In this document: positions 1 through 8,900 of the stretch, piece by piece
Position numbering within the stretch: the first letter of the stretch is position 1
Layout: each line of letters starts with the position of its first letter
Source: Halococcus sediminicola
Lineage (GTDB): Archaea > Halobacteriota > Halobacteria > Halobacteriales > Halococcaceae
Direction: 5' to 3'
DNA: 64,000 nucleotides
NCBI RefSeq assembly: GCF_000755245.1
Contig: NZ_BBMP01000005.1
Coordinates: 124,001 to 188,000 of the forward strand
Made by a program: the position numbers and the translations under genes
The notes under the pieces: generated by a model
Seen by the model: the letters and a program-made list of their open reading frames with translations, nothing else
What the model was told of the DNA's origin: nothing
The model's database searches: none

Positions 1-524
1 ATGACGGTCGCAATCACTCCCGGATCGACGCTCGAGAGAATCGAATTGATTGCCAATCCTGCCACTAACGCAAGTCCAAATGTCAGAAACACCACTACCC
101 CGTCGGTGAGCTGATCGGCGAAGGTATTCGCTGATCCCGTCTCGTAAATATCCGAAAACGCGGTGTCGAGCCCACGAAAAATCCGGAGGGTTCCCCATAG
201 CAGCACTCCCAGCCCGAGGATCGAGAGTCCCGTGGATGTCCCGGCAGTTTCGAGTTGGCCGATGAGAATCCCACCAGTGCTTGGTGTGAGAACCCGTTTG
301 GCAAACGAGATGAACGCCGTTTCGAGACTTCGGTCCCCCACAGTCGAGATGATCGTCAGCACTAATACCAACAGTGGCAGCATCGACACGAACGCGTGGT
401 AGGCGATGCTGCCCGCCATGAACGTCACTTTCTCTGTGCGGAGTTCGTGCACGACTGCACGAAGAACGTCCATCGAACGGCCAAAACGGCTCATATCGAG
501 TCGGTCAGCGAGTGACTGCATCAT
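1..524 (-). CDS. YihY/BrkB-family membrane protein, cut by window edge
   Basis: Only the first 174 codons are present; the gene runs off the left edge. Reading leftwards from tandem ATG codons at 524 and 521, the protein shows the early hydrophobic signature AYHAFVSMLPLLVLVLT typical of the YihY/BrkB (UPF0761) family, then a second hydrophobic stretch around ILGLGVLLWGTLRIF and a third near GVVVFLTFGLALVAGL. Members are multi-pass inner-membrane proteins of about 250-300 residues once confused with ribonuclease BN; their function is not well established. The downstream neighbour is another membrane protein read in the same direction. The family call is from motif recognition; the missing C-terminus cannot be assessed. 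Confidence 0.82.
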   Translation of the reverse strand, partial: MMQSLADRLDMSRFGRSMDVLRAVVHELRTEKVTFMAGSIAYHAFVSMLPLLVLVLTIISTVGDRSLETAFISFAKRVLTPSTGGILIGQLETAGTSTGLSILGLGVLLWGTLRIFRGLDTAFSDIYETGSANTFADQLTDGVVVFLTFGLALVAGLAINSILSSVDPGVIATV

Positions 525-671
525 GGTTCCCGGCTTGTAGAACAGCCACAATAATACGACCGATTTCAACAGTGTGTCCGGCTGCTTCCGTGAAGTCTTC
601 GAATCGGGCGATTAGCTTTAGAGCCGTCCTCTAAAAGGGTCCGGGAACCCTTTGCTTTGTGTTCGATGCAG

Positions 672-1727
672 TCAGTCGTCCATCGATCCCGGTGACTCGA
701 AGCTATCGTCTGACTCGGTCTCCGAATCCTCGGCGACGTCCGACGCACTACTCCGCGCACTCGACATCCAGTCGTCGATGTTTGCGGCGACGTAGTCCTT
801 GCTGCCCCAACCGACGCCGATGCCGACCGCGAGCGCGAGTGCCACTCCAAGCGCACCGAAAAAGGCTGTAACGACCGTGGTGAACAGCGTCGTCAGCACG
901 TCCGTGTCGAATCCTACCGTATCCAACGCGATCGTGATCGTGATGTAGTAGACGAACAGCTTCACTGCGAGTCCCGCGAGAGTGGTCAGCCGGCTTGCAT
1001 CGGTGCTGGCGACAATGCCTTCGAGGAGATCCGCAACGAAAACCCCCACAACCAGAACAAGCAGTCCACCGATCAACGCCGGGGCGAAGGCAGCGAACTC
1101 GTTCAACAGTTGCGAGAGCGCTGGAATTCCAAGGGTATCCGCCGCTGCCAGGAGCGCGAGGAAGTACACGACGTACTCAACGAGTTTCCCGACTGCGTTT
1201 CCAACCCCACCCGTGGAGGTGGTGACGCCTTCCAGGGGCGTGCCACGGGCGTAGCCATCGAGCCCGAACCCACTGACGATATTCGCGATAATATCGCCGA
1301 GGTTCCGCCCAATCACGAACCCGATCACCAGAATGATGACCGCTGAGAAGATAATAGGGAGGAACGCACCGATGTCCGAGAGCAGTTGCGAAAGGATTGC
1401 GATCCCGAGTACGTCTGCCGCAGCAAGGAACGCATAGAAGTAGACAATATACGCGATCAGCGTCCCAATCGAACTCGCCACGCCGGTATCACTTTCGAGT
1501 GGTGTTCCGCGAGTGTAGTTCGAGAGTCCAATCTTTTCGAGAATGCGAGTTACGACACCACCAAGAACTCGGCCGAGAATCCAGCCGATCAGTAGAATGA
1601 CGATTGCACCGATAACCGCTGGTATGAACCCGATGATGTTTGCGACGGTATCTTGCAAGAAATTCGGAACTTGGGCCTGCAAGGCGGTACGACTTATGAG
1701 CGCGGGTGGAGTTATCATCGATTTCAT
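672..1727 (-). CDS. TM-helix repeat membrane channel (MscS-superfamily-like)
   Basis: A 351-residue membrane protein built from internal repeats. The unit beginning NIIGFIPAVIGAIVILLIGW (about residues 29-48) is echoed by LPIIFSAVIILVIGFVIGR (about 120-140) and by PALIGGLLVLVVGVF (about 210-225), and each of the first two is followed by a near-identical segment (YTRGTPLE and YARGTPLE). This is the 'conserved TM helix' repeat found in archaeal proteins related to small-conductance mechanosensitive channels. The C-terminal 45 residues are acidic and serine-rich, likely a cytoplasmic tail. It lacks the beta-domain of true MscS, unlike the MscS gene at 3325. An osmotic-release or regulatory role is inferred. 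Start chosen at the first ATG; ATG three codons later is an alternative. Confidence 0.78.
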   Translation of the reverse strand: MKSMITPPALISRTALQAQVPNFLQDTVANIIGFIPAVIGAIVILLIGWILGRVLGGVVTRILEKIGLSNYTRGTPLESDTGVASSIGTLIAYIVYFYAFLAAADVLGIAILSQLLSDIGAFLPIIFSAVIILVIGFVIGRNLGDIIANIVSGFGLDGYARGTPLEGVTTSTGGVGNAVGKLVEYVVYFLALLAAADTLGIPALSQLLNEFAAFAPALIGGLLVLVVGVFVADLLEGIVASTDASRLTTLAGLAVKLFVYYITITIALDTVGFDTDVLTTLFTTVVTAFFGALGVALALAVGIGVGWGSKDYVAANIDDWMSSARSSASDVAEDSETESDDSFESPGSMDD

Positions 1728-1880
1728 CTCCTCTCACATCCAATGGTTTTGAGAGCTATCCAGTGGATGCAACTCCGGGTTTGAACGCTTCTCTAATAAA
1801 ATAGTGTGGTAGTTTATAATTGAATGATAGGTGCGAGCACCGATTGTATTGTTCAACGATGGATTTGATACCGGTATTGT

Positions 1881-2669
1881 TCAATTCGAATCTGTCAACG
1901 ACTGTGTGATCCAGCCCCGTACTTGTTGTATTCTGTCGGCAGAGCTCGCAATTTCTGATAATACTGGATACGTGAAATCCTGTGAGTGATAGAGGTACTC
2001 GTCAAAAGTTCTCCCATCGAGATGCAGGTTGTCCGTTGGTGGACGTTCGTTGAGGAACGCTTGACGCTGATCAGCAAGCATGTCACAGTCATGTTCAAGC
2101 GCGTGGAGTCGATCACGAGCGGCGGTGAGATTTTCATCGGACCAGACTTCAAACGGTGAATCGGCAAGCTCGGAGACAGTGGCGGTAATCTTGCATAGTT
2201 GTTCGTCAGTCTCGACGAGCGATGTCGCTTCTCGATCGAGCCACATCGAGAATGCCCTGCGATCGCGATGGGCCTGCTTTGCGGCTTCGAGAATCGTCGT
2301 CTGGAGGTTTTGGGAGATGTCAACATTCTGCTTGAGGACGTGAGCAATACCCGGTCCGAGCTCTCCTGCAATGGCTTCGTGGATCGAGGCGTCGTTGTAC
2401 TCGTCGTCGTAATGGTCGGTATCCAGAAGCGTCTCCTGAAAGGCGTCCTCGATTCGCTCGATCGTCGCTCCACCGGGCTCCGTATCGGAGAGTGTGCGGA
2501 CTGGTTGCTGGGGTTGTCTCCACGCCCCGTTCTGGGAGTGACTGCATTCGATATTGGCAACGCGGGTATGAAATCGCTGGAATGCACGCTTTTCGACCTG
2601 TGTTCGGGCTTGCTCTCGCTCGACGCGCTCGCGCGCGTTACTGATAGGTTTGATCGCTTGTGGGGTCAT
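1881..2669 (-). CDS. DUF7260-type haloarchaeal protein of unknown function
   Basis: A 262-residue soluble, charged, largely helical protein with probable coiled-coil stretches (ARERVEREQARTQVEKRAFQRF near the N-terminus and a second helical block around residues 150-240). I recognise it as the haloarchaeal DUF7260 type: an N-terminal helix rich in E and R, a middle motif of the form YDDEYNDASIHEAIAGELGP, and a C-terminal EYLYHSQDFTYPVLSEI block. No catalytic motif is visible and function is unknown. A decayed paralogue lies at about 40.23-41.05 kb and aligns across the same middle and C-terminal blocks. Two small zinc-ribbon genes lie just upstream on the same strand, so the three may be co-transcribed. 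Confidence 0.7.
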   Translation of the reverse strand: MTPQAIKPISNARERVEREQARTQVEKRAFQRFHTRVANIECSHSQNGAWRQPQQPVRTLSDTEPGGATIERIEDAFQETLLDTDHYDDEYNDASIHEAIAGELGPGIAHVLKQNVDISQNLQTTILEAAKQAHRDRRAFSMWLDREATSLVETDEQLCKITATVSELADSPFEVWSDENLTAARDRLHALEHDCDMLADQRQAFLNERPPTDNLHLDGRTFDEYLYHSQDFTYPVLSEIASSADRIQQVRGWITQSLTDSN

Positions 2670-2789
2670 GATATATTTATTGCAAGACGTGTGCTACGGG
2701 GACATTCTCTTTCGACAGTAGTGCGTCTCTGAACAGCATCATCCGACTGCCAAGCAGTGTTGCGGTGGATCCTGTCGCGGAGTCGTTCA

Positions 2790-2943
2790 TCAGTGTCCCG
2801 GTGATCGGGCATCGCGGATGTCGGCCCCATCGCGAACTTCCCCGAGCAGTTCGGACAGCCGGTACGGTTTCCATTCCAGCAGGTGCGAACACTCGGACAT
2901 ACTGACCGGTGACGAACGCCTTGCAGTTCTGGCATTCAGGCAT
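2790..2943 (-). pseudogene. Small zinc-ribbon protein broken by two frameshifts
   Basis: Reading left from ATG 2943, the peptide begins MPECQNCKAFVTGQYVRVF and reaches GMETV, then the expected second zinc knuckle (GCPNCSGK) is found only in a different frame, and the expected ending (VRDGADIRDARSPGH, stop) only in the third frame. Joined, these give a roughly 50-residue two-CxxC zinc ribbon resembling the haloarchaeal family I know as DUF7563. Both shifts go in the same direction, as if two single bases had been lost. The gene overlaps the end of the 74-codon zinc-ribbon gene upstream by eight bases. Real decay or assembly error cannot be told apart here. Confidence 0.6.
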
Positions 2944-3133
2944 GTGAGGGGTGATCGCCGTGGAGAATAACCCGTACAAACTGGTCGTTGCCGCAACTCG
3001 GGCACTGAGTCGTGTTCATCGGAACCAGGCTTCCATCACTAGTGACTCTGGCAGGATACAGGTTGTTACACTGATCACAACAGAGAAACCTGCTGTCGCT
3101 TCTTTTCATCTTTTCACTTGATTGATCACTCAT
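2936..3133 (-). CDS. Small two-knuckle zinc-ribbon protein
   Basis: Short soluble protein with two CxxC pairs: CDQC in the first half and CPSCGNDQFVRVI in the second, separated by about 25 residues, the layout of a rubredoxin-like zinc ribbon. The start was placed at the ATG that begins MSDQSSEKMKR; nine more codons upstream are open from an earlier ATG at 3160. The end overlaps the next small zinc-ribbon gene, suggesting translation coupling. Haloarchaea carry many such micro-proteins and most are uncharacterised; nucleic-acid or protein binding is the usual guess, not shown here. Confidence 0.6.
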   Translation of the reverse strand: MSDQSSEKMKRSDSRFLCCDQCNNLYPARVTSDGSLVPMNTTQCPSCGNDQFVRVILHGDHPSHA

Positions 3134-3324
3134 GATTTTGTTTGCATAATAGCACCCCACACCATTGTTCCTTTCGGCTAGTTAGTCTCCTCTTCGAGGA
3201 GTTCGCTTTCGGTAAACGATTCGAAAAACATCTCCATCAGTTCTAATTTCCAACATTCTTCCACGGTACTACACAATAATCGCAACATTAATTACCAATA
3301 CGTCTATCTACTCAGGCGGGTTCT

Positions 3325-4221
3325 ATGATACCACTCCAGCAAGGGTTTTCACTCGACCCACAGTCGTTGCTCAATCAGTACGGACCAGCACTCGTCAGCG
3401 CTGCCGTGACGATCGTACTGTTCCTCGTCTCGTTCGTCATCATCTACTACGTCGGCAAGGCCATCGTGGTCCGGATGTTGAACGCCACGCTCGACAATCG
3501 TGACATTGATGAGACGATTGCAGGATTACTCGTGAGCACGGTAGTCGCGATCACGGCTGTGCTTGCAATCGTGATCGCAGCAACGATCGCAGGCGCTGGC
3601 GTCGTGCTCGCAGCATTTGCGACGCTCGCTGGTGCGCTCGCACTCGCGGTCGGGTTCGCTGCACAAGACATCATCTCGAACTTCGTCGCGGGAATCTTCA
3701 TCATTCAGGACGAGCCATTCAAGATCGGCGACTGGATCGAGTGGGATGATAACGTCGGTGTCGTCAGGGAAATCCAACTCCGAGTCACGAAACTCGATAC
3801 GTTCGACAATGAGGAAGTCACAGTGCCGAACAGTGACCTCGCCAGCGCCGTTGTGACCAACCCCACGGGCAACGACCAGCTCAGGGTCGGTGTCGACTTC
3901 GGCATCGAGTACGACGATAATATTGAAGACGCGCGTGCGGCAATTCTCGACGAGGCGCAGAAACTCGATGGAGCGCTCGCCGAACCCGAACCCGCCGCGC
4001 CCGTCACAAGCCTCGGCGATTCCGCAGTCGTGCTCTCGGGACGTGTCTGGATCGATCCGAACCGTACCGGCTACGCACCGACGGCCGCCGCGTTCACCGA
4101 AGCGGTCAAGAAACGCTTCGACGTCGAGGGCATCGGCATGCCGTACCCCTACACCGAACTCACCGGAAGCGTCGAGGCCGAAACTCTCGACGGGGCAGGA
4201 TACTCAGCAACGGACGACTAA
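3325..4221 (+). CDS. MscS-family mechanosensitive channel
   Basis: A 298-residue small-conductance mechanosensitive channel. Three hydrophobic segments are visible: about residues 18-45, 63-90 and 92-118. The third is the pore helix, rich in Ala and Gly, running into the family signature AVGFAAQDIISNFVAGIFI, followed by the start of the beta domain (FKIGDWIEWDDNVGVVREI). The rest matches the cytoplasmic vestibule, including the conserved VTVPNSDL turn. It would gate solute efflux on hypo-osmotic shock, relevant to a salt-in organism. An AT-rich stretch with TTAATTACC lies 40 bases upstream. It stands alone, transcribed away from the zinc-ribbon cluster. Confidence 0.9.
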   Translation: MIPLQQGFSLDPQSLLNQYGPALVSAAVTIVLFLVSFVIIYYVGKAIVVRMLNATLDNRDIDETIAGLLVSTVVAITAVLAIVIAATIAGAGVVLAAFATLAGALALAVGFAAQDIISNFVAGIFIIQDEPFKIGDWIEWDDNVGVVREIQLRVTKLDTFDNEEVTVPNSDLASAVVTNPTGNDQLRVGVDFGIEYDDNIEDARAAILDEAQKLDGALAEPEPAAPVTSLGDSAVVLSGRVWIDPNRTGYAPTAAAFTEAVKKRFDVEGIGMPYPYTELTGSVEAETLDGAGYSATDD

Positions 4222-4356
4222 CCACAGCCATTCCATCGGATTCGAACTCCGTATTTTTGACGGCAATCACACTGGTTCGTCGCGTAATCACTCGAAAAAC
4301 CGGTGATGGCCGTGTATTTCGGGTGTCGAAATCAAAGTCGATATCAGCGGGATCAT

Positions 4357-4735
4357 CTACGATTCTCGCTCATCACGACTCTCGGACGCGTCTGTCTGTG
4401 AGATCGAATGGAATGGAGAGATTGTTTCGGGCGGCAACTCTTCGATGAACTGTTCGAAGTCATCAATCTGCTTAAGCGTATCGGGGAACGTGAGATACTC
4501 CACCGTGACGAATGCACCGAGAGTAATGATGCGATAGCCGTCGCTGGTTTGTTCAGTCCAGTGTCTCTCGGGAAGTTCGTCCAGCGATGGTTGAAGGGCA
4601 CCTGCGAGAGTTACAAAGCGTCGGTGACATCTTCGAGCGGGGATGGTTCGTCACACAGGTGTTCAAGCAACCAGAGCAGTTCGGGATCCGCTGCAAGGAA
4701 CTGCTTTCAGATCTACGCTCCAGAACCTAGTCGCT
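4357..4735 (-). pseudogene. Decayed hypothetical gene, 5' truncated and frameshifted
   Basis: Two coding-like segments on the minus strand are offset by one frame. The first includes QFLAADPELLWLLEHL and EPSPLEDVTDA; the second continues with VTLAGALQPSLDELPERHW, then GYRIITLGAFVTVEYLTFP and IEELPPETISPF, ending at a TAG at 4357-4359. The shift lies near 4618, where one base appears to be missing. No start codon is seen before the coding signal fades at about 4735, just beside the IS4 remnant. I do not recognise the family. The codon pattern and amphipathic content argue that it was once a gene of over 120 residues. Confidence 0.45.
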
Positions 4736-4783
4736 GATACACTCTCACACCCCTCCAAGAGTCTAACTACTTGACTTCGCACG

Positions 4784-5382
4784 TTAGACGAACATCCCAT
4801 CGATCTGGTGCATCAGCTCGTCGGTGCTGCGGTCAGGACTGTTGAGTGCCCAAGAAAGCAGATTTTGAACGCTTTCACGGAAGGAACGCTTGACGTCGTT
4901 GCAAAGTGAACTCGCGTGTCCGAGAATCGTTCCAAGAGCGCTGTCTGCAGCACCGAGCTTGAGGAGGCTGTAGGCTAACATCAGCAGGTGCCAGTGTTTG
5001 ACTGGCACCTGCGGCATGTCGGAGCTCGCAGTCTCCCAAACCAAGGTCCTGCTTGGTGTCCCTGAAGAACGTCTCCACTCGCCATCTCATCGCGTACAAC
5101 TCGATGAGATGGCTCGCTGGCGCGTCGATTTTGTTCGAGACGATGTACTTCACGCTCCTTTCGTCGTCTTCGCTGTCGCTCGGTTCCTTCTCAGTGATCA
5201 GCAACTTCACCTTGCCGATACGGCTGACATCGCGCTTCTGGGTCCAGATATGGTAGGTTTGGTCATTGATCGTGCGCGGGACTGTGTCGATGCGCTTGCC
5301 GAGCGCACCGACACGGATCCGTTCACCACCGTAGCTCACGCGTGCATCGCTTTTGACCGCCGAAACCCACTCCTTCCTGACT
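4784..5382 (-). pseudogene. IS4-family transposase remnant
   Basis: C-terminal half of an IS4-type transposase. The segment YAMRWRVETFFRDTKQ carries the Y-(2)-R-(3)-E-(6)-K signature of the family, preceded by a DDE-domain strand region. Coding starts without an ATG at about 5382 (RKEWVSAVKSDARV), so the N-terminal half is gone. A frameshift near 5000 separates GDCELRHAAGAS from HWHLLMLAYSLLKLG; the reading frame then runs to a TAA at 4784. A 66-bp inverted-repeat unit (5405-5470) sits just beyond the broken end. The element cannot code for an active enzyme. Confidence 0.8.
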
Positions 5383-5404
5383 CACCCTCCAAACCCCCGA
5401 ACTC

Positions 5405-5470
5405 GCACTGTCTAGTTGAGAATCTCCTCAGCTGGCGTTCGTTCCTCAAGCCACCTCAACTAGACACTGG
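5405..5470. repeat. 66-bp unit with inverted transposon-like ends
   Basis: The left end reads GCACTGTCTAGTTGAGA and the right end is its near-perfect inverse (CTCAACTAGACACTGG). The same CACTGTCTAGTT core forms the ends of the repeat at 45977-46178 and of the solo end near 51256. This looks like either a tiny non-autonomous element or two abutting terminal inverted repeats left by deletion. Confidence 0.55.
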
Positions 5471-5568
5471 CGCTCTTAACGTGTTTTCATCATTCTGAAA
5501 TGGAATAAAAACTTAATAGTATGCGTTTTGAGAGGGTAGTGTGAGAAAATCACTCACGCAATAATAGT

Positions 5569-8421
5569 ATGAGCAACGATCAACACTACCACGAGGAGGC
5601 AGATCCGCACGATCCGACCAACCGATACACTGCCGAAGAGGCTGCAGAACTCGACGAAAACGCATTCGGAGACTCGATTGGCCGCCGCACGTTCCTGAGC
5701 ATCGCGGCCGCGACCGGGGCCGCGCTCGCCTTGCCCAGTACAGTATCAGCCGAGGTCACCGACGACGCGTTGACCGACATCGCCGAGTACGTTGTCAACG
5801 CGACGCCCGACGACTACGAGGCGACGCTCGTCCTCGAGTTCGCGGACAGAGACGCACTCGAAACGTTTGCCGACGCGTACGCGGAACCCAATTGGAACAT
5901 CGAGGAGGATTCGCTTCCCCCGAAGGCGGAGACGCGAGAGTCGCCGACTCCGGCGGCCCACGCATACCTCACCGCCGAGGAGCTCGATCAGGCACTAGAT
6001 ATTTCTGACGTTGAATTCGTCGATTTCTCACCAGGTGCGAACCCCTTCTGGAGGTTGGACAACCCCTACGGCGACCGCGTCTTCCCCGAGGTTAAGGATG
6101 CGCGTGATTTCGTCTCCCACAGCGAACTTGGCCAAGGACTCCAGTATCTGGAGGACGAGTACCCCGACCGCATCCGCGCTCACTCCATCGGCCAGGGACC
6201 AGGTTGGGAGAACCTGCGCACGGGCGAGGACCCCGACCGTAAGGACATCTATGTCGCGGCAGTGACGGCCGACGCTCAGGACGAAGAGTCCTTCCAAGAG
6301 AAGGACAAAGCTGTTTTTTCCCTTTCAATCCACGGGGACGAGCCCGCGGGCCGCGTGGGTGGCACACGCCTCCTTGAGGATGCAGTAAGAGGTGAGGCCG
6401 ATGCCATCAAGGACCTTCTTGACGACATCGTCGTTGTCTTCCTCTACGTCAATCCCGATGGTTGGGTCGTCCGAAAGCCACAGTACGAATTCGAGAGTTG
6501 GGGAGGAACGGAACGGTTCCGCTATCACCGCGGGAACGCAGCCATCGGGGACACTAACCGGCAGTACCCAACGATGGGCTGGGTCAACCCCGGGTACTGG
6601 CCAGCCGAGCCAGAGGACACCCCCGAGGTGCGTCCCGATGATCCCGAGGGGCGGGGCTACGAAGACGTGGTTCCGGATGCGCTGTCGGTCGTCGAGCATT
6701 TCCGGGGCTACGACAACGTCGAGTATCTCTGTGACTACCATGGGATGGACCTGTCGGATGCGATGACGTTAAATCTGGAGACGAACGCGCCGTTCGATCA
6801 CGACGGTACGCACAACCTCGACGAGGTGAACCGACGAATCGTGGACGCGCTGGACGACCAGTGGGGGAGCCCCGAGAGAATCGCCGAGGACACCATGCGC
6901 GCCGGCGAGGACATCCACGGCGTCGAAGGATACGTCCCCGACCGACTGATCGACTACGGCTCGATCTATGACTGCCTGGGCTACCAGATTACCGGCGGGT
7001 TGCTCGGCTGGGCAGGCCAGCCAGAGGAGTTCGGCGGTCTCGGTGCCATCACGGTCGCCCCCGAGATGATCCTCCGGGACGCCTACGACTTCAAGCCCTA
7101 CATCGAGCGCCACCTCGGCCTGGCCTACCGCCTATCGATGGAGGAGTTCTCCCAGTTGACCGCCGCAGACACTGACGCGACGATAGCCACTGGCGACCAA
7201 GACACCGCCTACGTCGCCTCCGATGTCCTCACGCGTTCATCCGCGAACCTTCCGTTCACCGACGAGGGAGACGACGGCCCCGGCAACGGACAGGGGCCGC
7301 CACCGCACGCCAGCGTCCGGCGCAGCCGAGGTCGATCGGATCATTCGGGCGGAGTGAGCGCTGAGTCCGGCGGATCAACCCACTCGTTGGCTGCGGAGTT
7401 CCACGCGGAGGGTATCAACGAGGGTGTCATCCAGCTCGTCAACCCCGGCGGGCAGGTCGTCCGCGAGGTCGACCTCGCGGACCCGACAACGGATAGCCAC
7501 AGCGCCTTCTACATCCCTGATCCGGACGACGGCAAGTGGATCGTCGAGTACGACGGCGACGCCGGCGTCGACGTCGAGACGATTCTCCTAGAGTCCGAGG
7601 ATGAGTACCCTAACCCCGAGGAGACGCTGGGCTATTCTCAGCGCGAGTACGAGGTCAACCCCATGCGGTTCTTCGAGGACTTGCGGCCCAACCTCGAAGA
7701 CGGGGAGATCGACGATATGAGCGTCCATCACGTGTCGGTCGGTCGGCTGCTCCGTGGTCGATCGGGCAAGCGCCACTACGACAACCTGGTGATCGCCCAC
7801 AACGATGGGATCGACAACTCAGAGTACGTCTCGGAAATCGAGAGGTTCGTCGAGGCCGGTGGCGACCTCGTACTCACCGACACCGGGCTGAACCTCCTCG
7901 CTGTCCTTGATGTCGGCGACATGGCGGCCATCTCCGCTGACGACATCAAGGAAACCTCGGTAGACATCGGCAACCTCAACAACCGCGACTTCGACCACCC
8001 GCTACTCACGGACATCCGGGAGATCCAACAAGAGGTCTGGAAGGGGTCACAGCTCGGCTACACCACCGGGGACGACTCGCCGGTCACGACCGTCGACACC
8101 GACGCGTTCGAGGCCGCTGGCGGTACCGTCGGCGGAACCATGGGCGGCGAAACGTACTGGGAGCAAGACGAGGACGGTAACTGGGAACAGATATCCGTTC
8201 CCGGCGAGGTCGGTGTCGGGACGCTGACGGTGGGCGACTCGGAAATCAACGTTTTAGGGTCGGTTCTCCCGCCGGCGAACCAGCGGGAATTGCATCCGTT
8301 CGGAATGGCTGACTATGCGGTGTCGTTCATGGGTCACACGCTCGTCTGTAACGCACTCGGGTTCGAACAGCGCCGCTACGTCAACGGTGAGCTCGTTGGG
8401 ACATGGGGTGAGATCCGGTAG
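5569..8421 (+). CDS. Tat-exported M14-family zinc carboxypeptidase
   Basis: A 950-residue secreted metallopeptidase. A twin-arginine signal (GRRTFLSIAAATGAALALP) sits near residues 38-56, after a long acidic leader, as is common in haloarchaeal exported proteins. The zinc motif HGDE is at residues 255-258, the third ligand is probably His391 in CDYHGMD, and an Arg-rich substrate segment lies between them. These are M14 carboxypeptidase hallmarks. The second half (about 540-950) has a low-complexity Gly/Pro/Asp linker near 565-580, a beta-sandwich-like stretch and a region resembling a type-1 glutamine amidotransferase fold (LVLTDTGLNLLAVL). It may degrade extracellular peptides together with the halolysin at 21.1 kb. 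No operon partners. Confidence 0.85.
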   Translation: MSNDQHYHEEADPHDPTNRYTAEEAAELDENAFGDSIGRRTFLSIAAATGAALALPSTVSAEVTDDALTDIAEYVVNATPDDYEATLVLEFADRDALETFADAYAEPNWNIEEDSLPPKAETRESPTPAAHAYLTAEELDQALDISDVEFVDFSPGANPFWRLDNPYGDRVFPEVKDARDFVSHSELGQGLQYLEDEYPDRIRAHSIGQGPGWENLRTGEDPDRKDIYVAAVTADAQDEESFQEKDKAVFSLSIHGDEPAGRVGGTRLLEDAVRGEADAIKDLLDDIVVVFLYVNPDGWVVRKPQYEFESWGGTERFRYHRGNAAIGDTNRQYPTMGWVNPGYWPAEPEDTPEVRPDDPEGRGYEDVVPDALSVVEHFRGYDNVEYLCDYHGMDLSDAMTLNLETNAPFDHDGTHNLDEVNRRIVDALDDQWGSPERIAEDTMRAGEDIHGVEGYVPDRLIDYGSIYDCLGYQITGGLLGWAGQPEEFGGLGAITVAPEMILRDAYDFKPYIERHLGLAYRLSMEEFSQLTAADTDATIATGDQDTAYVASDVLTRSSANLPFTDEGDDGPGNGQGPPPHASVRRSRGRSDHSGGVSAESGGSTHSLAAEFHAEGINEGVIQLVNPGGQVVREVDLADPTTDSHSAFYIPDPDDGKWIVEYDGDAGVDVETILLESEDEYPNPEETLGYSQREYEVNPMRFFEDLRPNLEDGEIDDMSVHHVSVGRLLRGRSGKRHYDNLVIAHNDGIDNSEYVSEIERFVEAGGDLVLTDTGLNLLAVLDVGDMAAISADDIKETSVDIGNLNNRDFDHPLLTDIREIQQEVWKGSQLGYTTGDDSPVTTVDTDAFEAAGGTVGGTMGGETYWEQDEDGNWEQISVPGEVGVGTLTVGDSEINVLGSVLPPANQRELHPFGMADYAVSFMGHTLVCNALGFEQRRYVNGELVGTWGEIR

Positions 8422-8764
8422 CGCCGCCAATCAATCCCATTCCATTCGTTCCGGCGGTGGTCCTTCGACTGAGAAAATCGACCCGACACGGATCGATGAG
8501 AGGTCAAAGAACGATCCGTTCTTTCCGCCCGATGTTCATTTCTCGCGCCTATTCTCGTTTCCCTACCCTTTCGAAGGAAGTAGTTTGGAACGGTAAAAAC
8601 TCAGCAGACGCGTTTCTCGCGCGGTATTGAGACGCGACCGCGACAGCACCGCTGAAGAATCCTCTCCCCACCCACCAACGATAGATAGAAGCTGTAGCGG
8701 CTCTCCAGTTGCATTCCTCCTCCACATCACCAAAGCTCAGCCGCAGATCGACACTACACTTGTG
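8422..8764. other. Intergenic stretch without a convincing gene
   Basis: About 340 bases between the carboxypeptidase and the TnpB element. Open frames here have no recognisable content and unfavourable residue composition. No strong hairpin or promoter pair was noticed. Confidence 0.5.
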
Positions 8765-8778
8765 AGTGCAGTGAACTA

Positions 8779-8900
8779 CTCCGCCCTACTTCGCGCTGAC
8801 GCGCTCGTTGAGGGCGGAGCTTCCTGCCTCTATGACGCGCTTTGCAGATACGGCTGTATCCACAGGGAGCGCAGTCTCCACAGGCGTTGATTCGGGGTGT
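8779..8900 (-). ncRNA. Candidate omega RNA at the 3' end of tnpB
   Basis: The 3' end of tnpB and the sequence after it can fold: CTCCGCCCT pairs perfectly with AGGGCGGAG around a loop holding a second short GC stem. In characterised TnpB systems the guide RNA scaffold overlaps the 3' end of tnpB and ends at the right boundary, with the guide taken from flanking DNA. That placement fits here, but transcription is inferred. Confidence 0.4.
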
